A stretch of DNA of 64,000 nucleotides from Planctomycetota bacterium (GCA_016722065.1 JADKGX010000005.1:1-64000); one strand, 5' to 3'; numbered from the stretch's first letter, positions 42,544 to 51,412 are shown. The notes: generated by a model not told the origin, from the sequence alone. Made by a program: numbers and translations.

Positions 42544-43649
42544 GCAGCAAGAAGCAGGAACCTGACCAGGAAACCTTTGAGGTTCCCGCTGCGCTGATTG
42601 TGACGTCGGGCGACCCGGCGGGCATTGGGCCGGAAGTCGTGCACAAGGCCATCAAGCGTCTGCAACGCAAGCAAGAGTTGCTTCACGCCCGGCCAATCAT
42701 AGTGGTGGGGGATGCCTATCTGTTTGCCAGGCACATGGACAAAGCGACCTCCATGCACGCCTATCACATCGTGCCTTGCGACGACTTTCTGCACGACCCG
42801 GCCTATCTGTTTCACCACCTGATGCCGAAGCCGGACAGCCCCTGGCGCCCGATCTTTCTGGATTGCGGCGAGAAAAGCGAAGATGCGTTTTCACTGGGCG
42901 AGGGCAACAAGTTCAGCGCCGAACGCGCCCTGGTGTACCTTGGCGCGATTGCCGACCTGCTTTCGGAAAACCTGGCAGACGCCGTTTGTACCGGGCCGAT
43001 TCACAAAGCCATGGCTGCCAAGGCCGGGTTTCCCTACCCCGGGCAAACGGAGATGTTTGGTGACATGTACGGGGTCGAGCACCCGGTGATGATGCTGGTT
43101 GGCGGGGGGCTGCGCGTCAGCCTGGCCACGATTCATGTGCCGCTGGCCGATGTGCCCCGGTTGCTGACCCGCAAAGTCGTGCGACACACGCTGGATATCA
43201 CGCTGCATGCGCTGCAAGAAGAATTCGGCATTGCCGACCCGCGCGTGGCCGTGTGCGGCTTGAACCCGCACGCGGGGGAAGACGGCAAGTTTGGCGCGGA
43301 AGACCGCAAGGTGATTCGCCCGGTTGTCATGGATGCCCGGCGCGATGGCTGGAAGGTCGATGGCCCGCTTTCTGCCGACACAGTGTTTGCGTTGGCCCGC
43401 AAAGGGCGTTACGACGCGGTGATTGCCATGTATCACGACCAGGGCCTGATTCCGGTCAAGACTCTTGCCTTCGACCAAGGTGTGAACTTGACCCTTGGCT
43501 TGCCGATTGTGCGCACCAGCCCCGACCACGGAACAGCCTTTGATATTGCAGGCAAACACGAAGCGGACGAAGGCGCGATGGTGGAGGCCATGCTGCTGGC
43601 CCACAGCCTGGCCACCAGGCGGGCTGAAAAAGCAGGCAAGGCCAACTGA
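42540..43649 (+). CDS. pdxA: 4-hydroxythreonine-4-phosphate dehydrogenase (PdxA)
   Basis: A 369-residue metal- and NAD-dependent enzyme of pyridoxal phosphate synthesis (DXP-dependent route). Signatures are 'VTSGDPAGIGPEV' near the N-terminus, 'YPGQTEMFGDMYGVEHPVMM', 'CGLNPHAGEDGKFGAED' and 'AMYHDQGLIPVKTLAFDQGVNLTLGLPIVRTSPDHGTA' (two stretches of the family signature). The metal-binding histidines are present. Slightly longer than E. coli PdxA, with an N-terminal charged extension. Its TTG start overlaps the vWA stop by 4 bp. No other pdx gene is nearby. Confidence 0.96.
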   Translation: MSSKKQEPDQETFEVPAALIVTSGDPAGIGPEVVHKAIKRLQRKQELLHARPIIVVGDAYLFARHMDKATSMHAYHIVPCDDFLHDPAYLFHHLMPKPDSPWRPIFLDCGEKSEDAFSLGEGNKFSAERALVYLGAIADLLSENLADAVCTGPIHKAMAAKAGFPYPGQTEMFGDMYGVEHPVMMLVGGGLRVSLATIHVPLADVPRLLTRKVVRHTLDITLHALQEEFGIADPRVAVCGLNPHAGEDGKFGAEDRKVIRPVVMDARRDGWKVDGPLSADTVFALARKGRYDAVIAMYHDQGLIPVKTLAFDQGVNLTLGLPIVRTSPDHGTAFDIAGKHEADEGAMVEAMLLAHSLATRRAEKAGKAN

Positions 43650-43665
43650 CTAATCTTCGGGTTAG
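43650..43665 (+). terminator. Small UUCG-tetraloop hairpin after pdxA
   Basis: CTAATC, TTCG loop, GGTTAG: a 6-bp stem with one T-G pair and an extra-stable cUUCGg loop, starting directly after the pdxA stop. No T-tract follows, so it is a weak terminator or an mRNA 3'-end stabiliser. Confidence 0.3.
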
Positions 43666-43745
43666 CGTTGAAAATTGCTGATCCATCGGCATAGATAGGG
43701 CTCGCTCACCCATGCAAGTTGCACAAATCCAACAGGGAGGCAGTA

Positions 43746-44558
43746 ATGCGGCAATTCCGATCTGTGGCGTCGACGCTGGCTGTGGTCGCGCTGGCACTGG
43801 TGGCAGCCACGGTTCTTGGCGGCTGCAAGGGCAAAGACAAGAAGAGTGGCGGCGGCGGCAGCAACGGTATCATCTACCCGCAGGTTCCAGTCGGCCGGCC
43901 CACGCTGGTGGGCATGCCGGTTGCGATTGACACAAGTGGCGGCGATAACGCCGGCACGGGCGATGCTGGCAGCGCTGGCAACATGGATATCCGGGCGGCA
44001 AATGGCCGCGTAGTCAAGGATGACGGGCGCGCCAGACCTGTCATCAACAACAACTTTCTGACAGCAACCGAACTGGGCGGCGGCGAAGTGACCTATGCCG
44101 AGTTGATCGCCGTTGCACCCAGCCAGACCACGTTGTTCAACAACCAGTTGTTCATCGATATCGTCGGCCAGGACTTTTTCATTCCTGCGGGCGTCACCCT
44201 GAACCTTTCCGCGGCCCCCGGAAGTGTAGGTCAAGTGCTCATTCGCACGCATCTGGCTGGCGACTACATTCGTATCGATGGCCCGGTCAATGGGGTGCGC
44301 ACAACGCTGGACAGCGTTTCGCTGGTGCTGCTGGCAGTCGATGCCGCAGGCACATCGATATCTGTCGACGGCGCCGTTGACCTTAGCGGCTATGCATCCA
44401 CCATCACCTACGACGGTGGCAATCTGGCACTGTTTTCTTACGGCGGCAGCGTGATTATGGGCGGCACCGTGAACCTGCGTGGCACGCCGTTCCCTCCGGC
44501 GCGGCCCCCGCGGGCGCTGGTGGTTCGCTGCAACTCTCTGCACAAGCGGGTGACGTAG
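43746..44558 (+). CDS. Glycine-rich lipoprotein, first piece (N-terminal)
   Basis: Carries the SD, the lipobox 'LGGC' and the first beta-rich region ('VDGAVDLSGYASTITYDGGNLALF'). Coding sense ends near 44492; the last 20 or so residues before the stop at 44558 are out of frame. Confidence 0.7.
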   Translation: MRQFRSVASTLAVVALALVAATVLGGCKGKDKKSGGGGSNGIIYPQVPVGRPTLVGMPVAIDTSGGDNAGTGDAGSAGNMDIRAANGRVVKDDGRARPVINNNFLTATELGGGEVTYAELIAVAPSQTTLFNNQLFIDIVGQDFFIPAGVTLNLSAAPGSVGQVLIRTHLAGDYIRIDGPVNGVRTTLDSVSLVLLAVDAAGTSISVDGAVDLSGYASTITYDGGNLALFSYGGSVIMGGTVNLRGTPFPPARPPRALVVRCNSLHKRVT

Positions 44559-45313
44559 TGCTGCGACCCGGGATGCTTCAGGCCGCGGGTGGCAACTGCA
44601 CCAACGGCAACTTCGGAGGCGACGGCGGCAACATTGAAATCGAAGGTCGCACCGCCACGCTGCAAACCGTGGATTGGGGTTTCCGCACGCGTGGTGGCCT
44701 GGGCGCGATTTCGGGTGGTGTGGGCGGCGACATTTTCGTGAACATCGACGGGCCGATCAACGCGTTCATTCCGTTTCTGGCCTCGTCGGGTTCGACCATT
44801 TCCGGGGCAACGGTCAACGCTGGCGATGTGAGTATTCTTGGCCTTACCGTGCAGGGTGCGATTGTGGGCTCGGCCGACGGCGGCAGCGGTGGTGACGCGG
44901 GTTCGATCTCCGTGGAAGGGGAAAGCGTATTCGGTCTGGCCTTAGAGGCTACGGCCAGCGGAGGCATCGGTTCTGCGGGAAGTGGCGGTGACGGCGGCAA
45001 CGTTTCCGTTTATGCCGACGGCGCGGCCATGGTGAACCTGCTGCTGACCTTGCAAGCCAATGGCGGCCAGGGTTCAAGCGGCGGTGGTCACTGGCGCTTG
45101 CGAGGTGTCCAGCTACGCAGAAATGCGCAATCTGGACGTCACGCTGACCGCTGTAGGCGGGGCAGGCGGCACGGGGCCGGGCGGCAACGGATCGACGGGC
45201 TTCAACGCCAGCAGCATTCAGCAGTCCTCGAGCTACGGCGAAGCCATAACGAACAGCACTTTCACGGTGAATGTTTCGGCGGGCAACGGAACAACTGGCG
45301 GAAGCGCCGGTAA
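44558..45313 (+). CDS. Glycine-rich lipoprotein, middle piece
   Basis: Coherent reading in this frame runs from about 44492 (upstream of the GTG at 44558) to about 45089. It encodes repeats such as 'GNFGGDGGNIEIEG' and 'GSGGDGGNVSVYADG'. Beyond 45089 the translation becomes Arg/His-rich and is out of frame. Confidence 0.55.
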   Translation: MLRPGMLQAAGGNCTNGNFGGDGGNIEIEGRTATLQTVDWGFRTRGGLGAISGGVGGDIFVNIDGPINAFIPFLASSGSTISGATVNAGDVSILGLTVQGAIVGSADGGSGGDAGSISVEGESVFGLALEATASGGIGSAGSGGDGGNVSVYADGAAMVNLLLTLQANGGQGSSGGGHWRLRGVQLRRNAQSGRHADRCRRGRRHGAGRQRIDGLQRQQHSAVLELRRSHNEQHFHGECFGGQRNNWRKRR

Positions 45314-46379
45314 CCTGAATGTGTTCTTGGGTAGCTCCAATCTCAATGACTTTTCACTTTCCATCACAGGCAACGGTGGAACCGGCACGACGGGAGCAGG
45401 AGGCGCTGGCGGCAACCTGTTTGTTTCGCATGGCACCTTTGCCTCGACACGCCTCAGCCTTACTTCCGGCCTCAATGGTGGTTCCAGCCAAAGCGGAGAC
45501 GGCGGCCTGGGCGGCGGTATCTCGGTGACACAGACGCGCGGTTCGTTCTGGTTGTCGGGTGGCCCTCTCAACGCGGCAGGTGGCGCCAGCGCTGGCGCGG
45601 GCACCGGCGGTGAAGGTGGCCGTTTCAACTATGATGGTCAAGAGATTGAAACCGAGTTTGTGTCCACCAACGTGACCTGCAACTTCAACGGTGGGTCCAG
45701 CGCAACGGGCAGCGGCGGTTCGGGTGGATACAACGTGGATTACGCCTATCAGGTCGACGCGGGCATCGCGCGCATCAATGGCGGCAGCATTTTTGCCGCT
45801 GGTGGCACGGGCAATTCAGTCAACGGTGCCGGTGGCAGTGGTGGGGGCGTGTTGCTGCAGACGCAGATCGGTGGCCTGTGGTTTGATTCTGATCTGGACA
45901 TCCGCGGTGCCGGCAACACGGGCGGCGGCGCGGGCGGCTCTGGCGGTAACGCGGCCCTGTTTGCATTGTTTGGCGACTTGGTCATCACAGGCGATATCCT
46001 GGCAGACAGCCCCACGGCAACGGTGCCGGGCATGGCTGGCCAGGTGAATCTGGGTGGCAACGCGGCTTCAACCATGACGATCAGCAGCCTGATTTCCTGC
46101 AACGGGGGTACGGGCACGGCAGCAGCCGGCCCCGTCGGCGCGGCTGGAGGCAACATCAACGTGGGTGGCGGCACAGAACGCAATGTGCGCTTCACCGCGA
46201 CTGCACTGTTGCGGGCTAATGGTGGCGGCCCCGCCGCCAACGCAGGCGTGATTGACATCGACATCGTTGGAACTGGCGGCACAGGAACGATTCTGCTGGA
46301 AGACGCTGGCAGCCAGTTGATCACCAACAACGGCACCGGCACAGCAGTGCCTGGCAACATAGATCGCAACAGCAACTAG
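45060..46379 (+). CDS. Glycine-rich lipoprotein, last piece (C-terminal)
   Basis: Coherent from about 45090 ('TGACEVSSYAEM') to the stop at 46379. It holds about 12 Gly-rich turns, spaced roughly 30-40 residues apart and each followed by a beta-strand. It ends 'AGSQLITNNGTGTAVPGNI' with no membrane anchor or sorting motif. Confidence 0.65.
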   Translation: MAARVQAAVVTGACEVSSYAEMRNLDVTLTAVGGAGGTGPGGNGSTGFNASSIQQSSSYGEAITNSTFTVNVSAGNGTTGGSAGNLNVFLGSSNLNDFSLSITGNGGTGTTGAGGAGGNLFVSHGTFASTRLSLTSGLNGGSSQSGDGGLGGGISVTQTRGSFWLSGGPLNAAGGASAGAGTGGEGGRFNYDGQEIETEFVSTNVTCNFNGGSSATGSGGSGGYNVDYAYQVDAGIARINGGSIFAAGGTGNSVNGAGGSGGGVLLQTQIGGLWFDSDLDIRGAGNTGGGAGGSGGNAALFALFGDLVITGDILADSPTATVPGMAGQVNLGGNAASTMTISSLISCNGGTGTAAAGPVGAAGGNINVGGGTERNVRFTATALLRANGGGPAANAGVIDIDIVGTGGTGTILLEDAGSQLITNNGTGTAVPGNIDRNSN

Positions 46380-46399
46380 TCGAAAAACGGCCACAACAG

Positions 46400-46429
46400 A
46401 AAAGGGGGCGCCAAGCGGCGCCCCCTGCT
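46400..46429. terminator. Bidirectional hairpin terminator
   Basis: GGGGGCGCC (46404-46412), loop AAGC, GGCGCCCCC (46417-46425). On the minus strand it is followed by TTTTCTGTT, a good T-tract, closing the DinB gene; on the plus strand the tail is TGCTTCATTT, which is weaker. It lies between convergent genes. Confidence 0.8.
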
Positions 46430-46906
46430 TCATTTGCCCGCGCGATACAGCCGACGCAACGTGGCGATCTGCCCGGCATGCCAGGAAATGTGCCGCACCA
46501 CGCCCGCCAAGAACTCCGCCACCTTACTTTTGTCTGTGCAGGGCTGGTCCAGTTCGGCATCGGTCAGCAGCGCGATCTGGGCGCGCAAACCGGCCGTGGC
46601 TTGGGTCACCGCTTTCAATGCTTCTTCCAGTGGTTGTTCGCCCGACGGTGGGGTATCAGGCGATTGTGTGACCGGACGGCTTTGCAGCACGGCCGTGTAG
46701 TGGCGGTGGCAGTGTTGCAGATGGTTCAGGTACCACAGTACGGTTCCGGGTTTGCCCACTCCAACGTCGTGGTCCAGCGTCGCGTACGCTGGTGGCTGCC
46801 ATGATGCTTCCTCGGGTTGAAGCTCGTGCACTGCACCAGCCAGGGATTCCCATGGGTGTTGCAGGGCGTGGTCAAACGCAAGCAGCAGCAGTTCGATGGC
46901 GCGCAT
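46430..46906 (-). CDS. DinB/YfiT-family four-helix protein
   Basis: A 158-residue protein of the DinB fold, a four-helix bundle often with a metal site. 'LWYLNHLQHCHRHYTAVL' and 'VVRHISWHAGQIATLRRL' supply the conserved histidines. The family includes bacillithiol- or mycothiol-dependent transferases; the thiol partner is unknown here. The start at 46906 follows a strong GGGGGAG site. A much longer open frame through it, antisense to thiC, was rejected. It diverges from thiC with 63 bp between the starts. Confidence 0.85.
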   Translation of the reverse strand: MRAIELLLLAFDHALQHPWESLAGAVHELQPEEASWQPPAYATLDHDVGVGKPGTVLWYLNHLQHCHRHYTAVLQSRPVTQSPDTPPSGEQPLEEALKAVTQATAGLRAQIALLTDAELDQPCTDKSKVAEFLAGVVRHISWHAGQIATLRRLYRAGK

Positions 46907-46969
46907 AAACTCCCCCTGTTTCAGATACTTCGGTGATCTATTCTGCATGCACCCCGCCGAGGACCCGCC

Positions 46970-48532
46970 ATGCCAACCCAGCTTCAGCACGCGCGTGAAG
47001 GCAAAATCACCCCGGAGATGGCCTACGTGGCCGAACAAGAGGAATTGGCACCGGAACAAGTGCGCGACCTGATCAGCGCGGGCAAGCTGGTGATTCCGAA
47101 GAACCACAACCACGATTTTGCGCCCCGCGCCATTGGTGCCAAAACCAAAACCAAAGTAAACGCCAATCTTGGCATTTCCAGTGACCACGGCAAACTTGAC
47201 GAAGAACTGAACAAGCTGAAGGTCGCCATTGATTTCGGCAGCGATTCCGTGATGGATCTGTCCAGCGGCTATCAGGACCTGGACCACATTCGAACCAGCG
47301 TCATTCGCAAGAGCAGCGTCATGGTCGGCACCGTGCCGATCTATGGCGCCATGAGCGACAACATTCTCAAGGGCAAGGGGTTCAAAGATTTCACCGCAAG
47401 GCGGCTGCTGGATGAAATCGAAAAGCAGGGCCAGCAGGGTGTTGACTACATCACGGTGCACTGTGGCATCACGCGCCAGACCCTGAAGTATGTGGATGGC
47501 CGCCAGCGGATTGTCGGCATTGTCAGCAAAGGCGGCAGTGTGCACGCGGCCATGATGCGCGCCACGGGCCAGGAAAACCCGCTGTTTGAATACTTCGACG
47601 AGCTGTGCGAGATCGCCGCGCGCCACGACATGACCTTCAGCCTGGGAGATTCGCTGCGCCCCGGAGGCACCGGCGACGCCACTGACGCCGCACAGATCCA
47701 GGAGTTGCTGATTCTGGGCGAACTTGTCAAACGTGCATGGCAAAAAGGCGTGCAGGTAATGGTGGAAGGTCCAGGCCACGTGCCGCTGGACCAGATTGCC
47801 GCCAACGTGCTGCTGCAAAAGCGCCTGTGCCACGGCGCGCCGTTTTATGTACTCGGCCCGCTGACCATCGATACAGGCGCGGGCTATGACCACATCACCG
47901 GCGCCATTGGCGGCGCGGTGTGCAGCGCAGCCGGCGCCGACATGCTGTGCTATGTGACGCCTGCCGAACATCTGCGGTTGCCCAACGCCGACGACGTGCG
48001 CCAGGGCGTAATCGCCACGCGCATTGCCGCCCAAAGCGGTGACCTGGCCAAGGGCGTGCCCTACGCCAAGCGCCTGAACGACCGCATGAGCGAGGCGCGC
48101 AAGAAACTGGATTGGGAAACCATGTTTGCCTGTGCCATTGACCCGGTGGAGGCCCGCAAGTTCCGCGCAACCAGCGAAGACTACGACAGCGACGTATGCA
48201 CCATGTGCGGCGACCTGTGTGCCGTGCGCATGGACAACTTTACCGACCTTGGCACCCGCGCGCCGGCGGATCTGACCCAGATGCCGATGTCCGACGACCG
48301 CAAAAAGCGCCGCGTCACGATGGCCGAAAAAGCCCAGGCCGAAGGCAGCTTCGACGAGATGGGCAACTGGCTGCCGCCCAAACACGTTCAGGATAAACAA
48401 AAGGCCAAGGGCCAGCAGGCCAAGCTGGAGGCCAAGGTGCCCTACGAGCGTTCTGACAGTGGCAGCTACAGCACGCGCAGTGCAGGTAAGGGTGTGGCAG
48501 AGCCCGAAAACGCCTTGCGCAGCAAAGAATAG
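46970..48532 (+). CDS. thiC: Phosphomethylpyrimidine synthase (ThiC)
   Basis: A 520-residue radical SAM enzyme that converts aminoimidazole ribotide into the hydroxymethylpyrimidine phosphate of thiamine. 'IGAKTKTKVNANLGIS', 'DLSSGYQDLDHIR', 'DYITVHCGIT', 'EGPGHVPLDQI' and 'APFYVLGPLTIDTGAGYDHI' are family signatures. The 4Fe-4S cysteines are C410, C413 and C417 in 'CTMCGDLC', with three residues between the last two, where E. coli-type ThiC has four. About 100 residues follow, with a Lys/Gln-rich tail. It has no N-terminal extra domain (bacteria-short form). No TPP riboswitch fits the 63-bp upstream gap. Confidence 0.96.
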   Translation: MPTQLQHAREGKITPEMAYVAEQEELAPEQVRDLISAGKLVIPKNHNHDFAPRAIGAKTKTKVNANLGISSDHGKLDEELNKLKVAIDFGSDSVMDLSSGYQDLDHIRTSVIRKSSVMVGTVPIYGAMSDNILKGKGFKDFTARRLLDEIEKQGQQGVDYITVHCGITRQTLKYVDGRQRIVGIVSKGGSVHAAMMRATGQENPLFEYFDELCEIAARHDMTFSLGDSLRPGGTGDATDAAQIQELLILGELVKRAWQKGVQVMVEGPGHVPLDQIAANVLLQKRLCHGAPFYVLGPLTIDTGAGYDHITGAIGGAVCSAAGADMLCYVTPAEHLRLPNADDVRQGVIATRIAAQSGDLAKGVPYAKRLNDRMSEARKKLDWETMFACAIDPVEARKFRATSEDYDSDVCTMCGDLCAVRMDNFTDLGTRAPADLTQMPMSDDRKKRRVTMAEKAQAEGSFDEMGNWLPPKHVQDKQKAKGQQAKLEAKVPYERSDSGSYSTRSAGKGVAEPENALRSKE

Positions 48533-48614
48533 GCAGCCTGCAAAAGCGCCGCCGCAAGTTCGCTACTGGGCGAAATCGATTCCGCCACCCATCTTGATCA
48601 GATAGAACTATTCC

Positions 48615-50483
48615 ATGCCTGAATGGCTTCGCTTCCCGGAACTCGAACACGTTCAAGCCATGTTCGATTCGCCCGCGCTAACGCTGGCACTGGCCATGAC
48701 GGCCGGCATGGCCGCGTTGGTGCTGGGCAGCGCCTTGCGTTTGCCCGGCATTCTTTTGGCCCTTGCTGCCGGAGTCGCCCTGGGGCCGGATTTTGTCAAC
48801 GTGGTGCGGCCCGCCGTGCTGGGCGACTGGCTGCGAGTGATTGTGGGCTTTTGCGTAAGCGTGATCCTGTTTGAGGGTGCGCTTTCCCTGAACCCCGCCA
48901 GTTTGAAACGCTCCGCTTCTCCGGTGCGGCGCCTGATCACCATAGGCGCGTTGATCGCCGCCAGTGGCGCGGCCGTGGCGGCACATTACGCCATGGGCTG
49001 GCGCTGGGAAATCGCGGCCTTGTTTGGTGCCCTGTTGATCGTCACCGGGCCAACCGTGATTGCGCCGTTGCTGCGCCGCATCAAGGCCGAAAAAACGGTC
49101 GCGACGGTGCTGGCCGCAGAAGGCGTGCTGGGCGACGCCGTCGGCGCCATTTTGGCCACGGTCATGTTTGGTATTGCCGTAGCCCCCAAGGCGGACGACT
49201 TCAGTGGCGCGGCCATGCAGTTGGGACGCATTCTGCTGGCCGGGGCACTGGTGGGCCTGCTGGTGGGCTTGCTGATTTCACTGCTGGGTCGCTGGCGGCG
49301 GCTATCGCAGGAAAGCCTGGGCCGCATCACCACACTGGCGTTGGTGGTGCTGGCGTTTCAACTTTCGAATGCCGTGGCCCATGAAAGCGGCGTGCTGGCC
49401 GTGGTGGTGGCCGGCTTGACTGTTGGCGCGCTGGGCACCAAAGGCCAGGAAGAACTGATGGAGTTCAAGGAAGAGCTTTCCATCCTGTTCATCGGGCTGT
49501 TGTTTGTGCTGCTGGCGGCCAACGTGCGAATTGCTGAACTGATCGCGCTTTCTGACCGGGCCGCGATTGTGGCTGCGGCGCTGGTGCTGGTGGTGCGGCC
49601 TGCATCGGTGCTGATTTCGACCATTGGCACGGGCCTCAAGCTGCGCCAGAGGCTGTTCATCGCCTGGATCGGGCCACGCGGAATTGTGGCTGCAGCCGTG
49701 GCCTCGCTCTTTGCGACTGAGCTTGCCCTGAGTGGCGCCACCGAAGGCGCGGAGTTTCGTGTGGTCGTGTTCACTTGCATTGTCGTGACTGTGACCTTGG
49801 CAGGCATCACGGGTTGGCCAGCCGGCAAGTTGCTGGGCGTTCTGGCCAAGACAAACCAGGGCTGGCTGCTGTTCGGTGCTAACTCGGTGGCCATGGAAAT
49901 CGCCAAGGCGCTCAAGGCCGAAGGCGAAGAAGTGCTGCTGCTGGACCGCAACCGCGAAGCTTGCGCAGAAGCTGAGGCAGCCGGGTTGCCGGTGTTGATG
50001 GGCAACGCCCTGGACGCGGCCACGCTGCTGCGCGCCGGGGTGGAAACCCGCCGTGGCGTGATTGCCATGACCGGCAACGATGAAACCAACCTGCTGTTTG
50101 TGCAGACCGCCAAGCGACTGCATCGGCCCTTGCAGGCGTTTCTGGTGCTGGGCGGCCCTAAAGGCGGGGTGACCAACACGATGATCGAACACGAGGGCGC
50201 CAAGGTCCTGACCGGCCGCAAAATGGACGTAGCACTGGTGGCCGCCATGGTGGAAGAAGGCCGCATGCAATCCCTGGCCCGCAAGCGCGGCGACGCCGGC
50301 AAGGTTGATGGCCAGACGGTGATTCGCCGCGCCGGTGAAGTACCGCTGCTGGTGCGCAAAGGCGGCCGCCTGATTCCGGCCTCGGACGGAATCGAAGATG
50401 TCGATGAGCTGATCCTGCTGGTGCCCACGGGAAGCAGCGGCAAAGCCGCCACGGAAAGCTCCCGTCGCCAGGCCGTAAAGTAG
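48615..50483 (+). CDS. CPA1-type cation/proton antiporter with C-terminal RCK (TrkA-N) domain
   Basis: A 622-residue inner-membrane protein. About twelve hydrophobic segments cover residues 20-405, with 'LFEGALSLNPASLK' and the 'TGPTVIAPLLRRIKAE' signature of CPA1 exchangers. From about 415 a soluble RCK domain begins ('WLLFGANSVAMEIAKALKAEGEEVLLLDRN'), which binds NAD(H) or nucleotides and regulates transport, followed by an RCK-C-like tail with 'EVPLLVRKGGRLIPASDG'. It exchanges Na+ or K+ for H+; which ion is not evident. It stands 82 bp after thiC. Confidence 0.92.
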   Translation: MPEWLRFPELEHVQAMFDSPALTLALAMTAGMAALVLGSALRLPGILLALAAGVALGPDFVNVVRPAVLGDWLRVIVGFCVSVILFEGALSLNPASLKRSASPVRRLITIGALIAASGAAVAAHYAMGWRWEIAALFGALLIVTGPTVIAPLLRRIKAEKTVATVLAAEGVLGDAVGAILATVMFGIAVAPKADDFSGAAMQLGRILLAGALVGLLVGLLISLLGRWRRLSQESLGRITTLALVVLAFQLSNAVAHESGVLAVVVAGLTVGALGTKGQEELMEFKEELSILFIGLLFVLLAANVRIAELIALSDRAAIVAAALVLVVRPASVLISTIGTGLKLRQRLFIAWIGPRGIVAAAVASLFATELALSGATEGAEFRVVVFTCIVVTVTLAGITGWPAGKLLGVLAKTNQGWLLFGANSVAMEIAKALKAEGEEVLLLDRNREACAEAEAAGLPVLMGNALDAATLLRAGVETRRGVIAMTGNDETNLLFVQTAKRLHRPLQAFLVLGGPKGGVTNTMIEHEGAKVLTGRKMDVALVAAMVEEGRMQSLARKRGDAGKVDGQTVIRRAGEVPLLVRKGGRLIPASDGIEDVDELILLVPTGSSGKAATESSRRQAVK

Positions 50484-50509
50484 CCGCTACGGGCTTGCTT
50501 GCCTAAACA

Positions 50510-51412
50510 GTGCCGGCGCTTATGCTTGGCCGCGTGCGGATCTGCCTGCTTTCTCGCAACCCCGGTGCCTATTCCACGCAGCGGCTTGTGGCCGCTGCCC
50601 AGGCTCGGCGACACAGCGTGCTGGTTGTGGACTACCCCCGGTGCCATTGCCTGTTGGGGTCAGTGCCACTTGTGGTCTATGGCGGTCACGCATTGGCCGG
50701 CTTTGATTGTGTGTTGCCAAGAATCGCCAGCGGGCCAGAGGCCGCCTGGGGTGCGGCGATTGTAGGACAGTTTGAAACCATGGGCGTGGCGGCGCTGAAT
50801 GCTGGCCAGGGCATCTTGTGCGCGGCCGACAAAGCCCGGGCCTTGCAGGCATTGGTGGGTGCGGGGCTGCCGGTTCCGCGCACGGCCATTGGCCACGCCA
50901 GCGCAGACAAGGACCTGCTGCTGCAGGAAGTGGGGGGCCCGCCGGTGCTTCTGAAGCCGCTGTTTGGCACGCAGGGGGCCGGTATCAAGCTTGGCAAGAC
51001 GCGCCAGGCGGCAGAGCGCACGATTGCAGCCCGGCAACAGGCCGGCAGCAACTTCATGCTGCAGGAGTTTATTGCCGAAGCCGGCGGCAAGGACCTGCGC
51101 CTGATTGTGCTGGCTGGTCGCGTGATTGCCGCCATGCAGCGGGTGGCGCGACCGGGCGAGTTTCGCAGCAATTTGCATCGCGGTGGGACATCGTTGCCGG
51201 TACAACCAAGCGCCGCAGAAAAGCGCCTTGCCAGGCGCGCTGCGGCGGCTGTGGGTCTTCAGTTTGCAGGCGTTGATTTGATTCGGTCCCGGCGCGGGCC
51301 ATTGGTGCTGGAAGTGAATGCCTCACCGGGACTGGAGGGCATAGAGGCCACCACCGGCGTCGATATCGCGGGCAAAGTGATTTGCGCCATGGAACGTCAG
51401 TGCGGCACGTAG
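50510..51412 (+). CDS. RimK-like ATP-grasp ligase
   Basis: A protein of about 300 residues with the ATP-grasp fold. An N-terminal Rossmann-like lobe ('ICLLSRNPGAYSTQRLVAAA') is followed by nucleotide-binding motifs 'PPVLLKPLFGTQGAGI', 'FIAEAGGKDLRLIVL' and the metal-binding 'GVDLIRSRRGPLVLEVNASPGLEGIE'. RimK relatives add amino acids such as glutamate to ribosomal protein S6, cofactors or cell-wall-like substrates. GTG 50510, ATG 50522 and GTG 50534 are all possible starts; none has a clear SD. It follows the antiporter after 26 bp. Substrate unknown. Confidence 0.88.
   Translation: MPALMLGRVRICLLSRNPGAYSTQRLVAAAQARRHSVLVVDYPRCHCLLGSVPLVVYGGHALAGFDCVLPRIASGPEAAWGAAIVGQFETMGVAALNAGQGILCAADKARALQALVGAGLPVPRTAIGHASADKDLLLQEVGGPPVLLKPLFGTQGAGIKLGKTRQAAERTIAARQQAGSNFMLQEFIAEAGGKDLRLIVLAGRVIAAMQRVARPGEFRSNLHRGGTSLPVQPSAAEKRLARRAAAAVGLQFAGVDLIRSRRGPLVLEVNASPGLEGIEATTGVDIAGKVICAMERQCGT

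Larger units (their letters stand above)
43746..46379 (+). pseudogene. Glycine-rich surface lipoprotein gene interrupted by two compensating frameshifts
   Basis: Joining three frames gives about 877 residues. A lipoprotein signal (about 1-30) ends in 'TVLGGC', and an SD (GGGAGG) precedes ATG 43746. The rest is a repeat-rich domain dominated by Gly/Ala/Ser/Asn runs such as 'GGAGGTGPGGNGSTG', resembling beta-helix or PE-PGRS-like surface proteins. Frame 3 breaks near 44492 (a C run, one base apparently missing) and resumes in frame 2; frame 2 breaks near 45089 (one base apparently extra) and resumes in frame 3. The reading stays coherent across both joins, so these look like sequence or assembly errors, or recent mutations. 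The three pieces are also listed. Confidence 0.75.

Noticed and set aside
44485..44500. Programmed -1 frameshift site
   Set aside because: No slippery heptamer such as A-AAA-AAG or downstream pseudoknot was recognised; a single-base error fits better.
44600..46300. Repeated GGC/GGT-rich motifs considered as a CRISPR array or DNA repeat
   Set aside because: The repetition is in the encoded Gly-rich protein; units differ in DNA sequence and spacing and there are no constant direct repeats with unique spacers.
46907..46969. TPP riboswitch before thiC
   Set aside because: Only 63 bp separate the divergent starts, and no CTGAGA or matching distal TPP motif is visible.
46907..48400. Long minus-strand open frame (continuous with the DinB gene) opposite thiC
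   Set aside because: Fully antisense to a well-supported thiC; composition is His/Gln/Ala-rich with no family similarity. Only the 158-residue DinB part with its own SD is credible.
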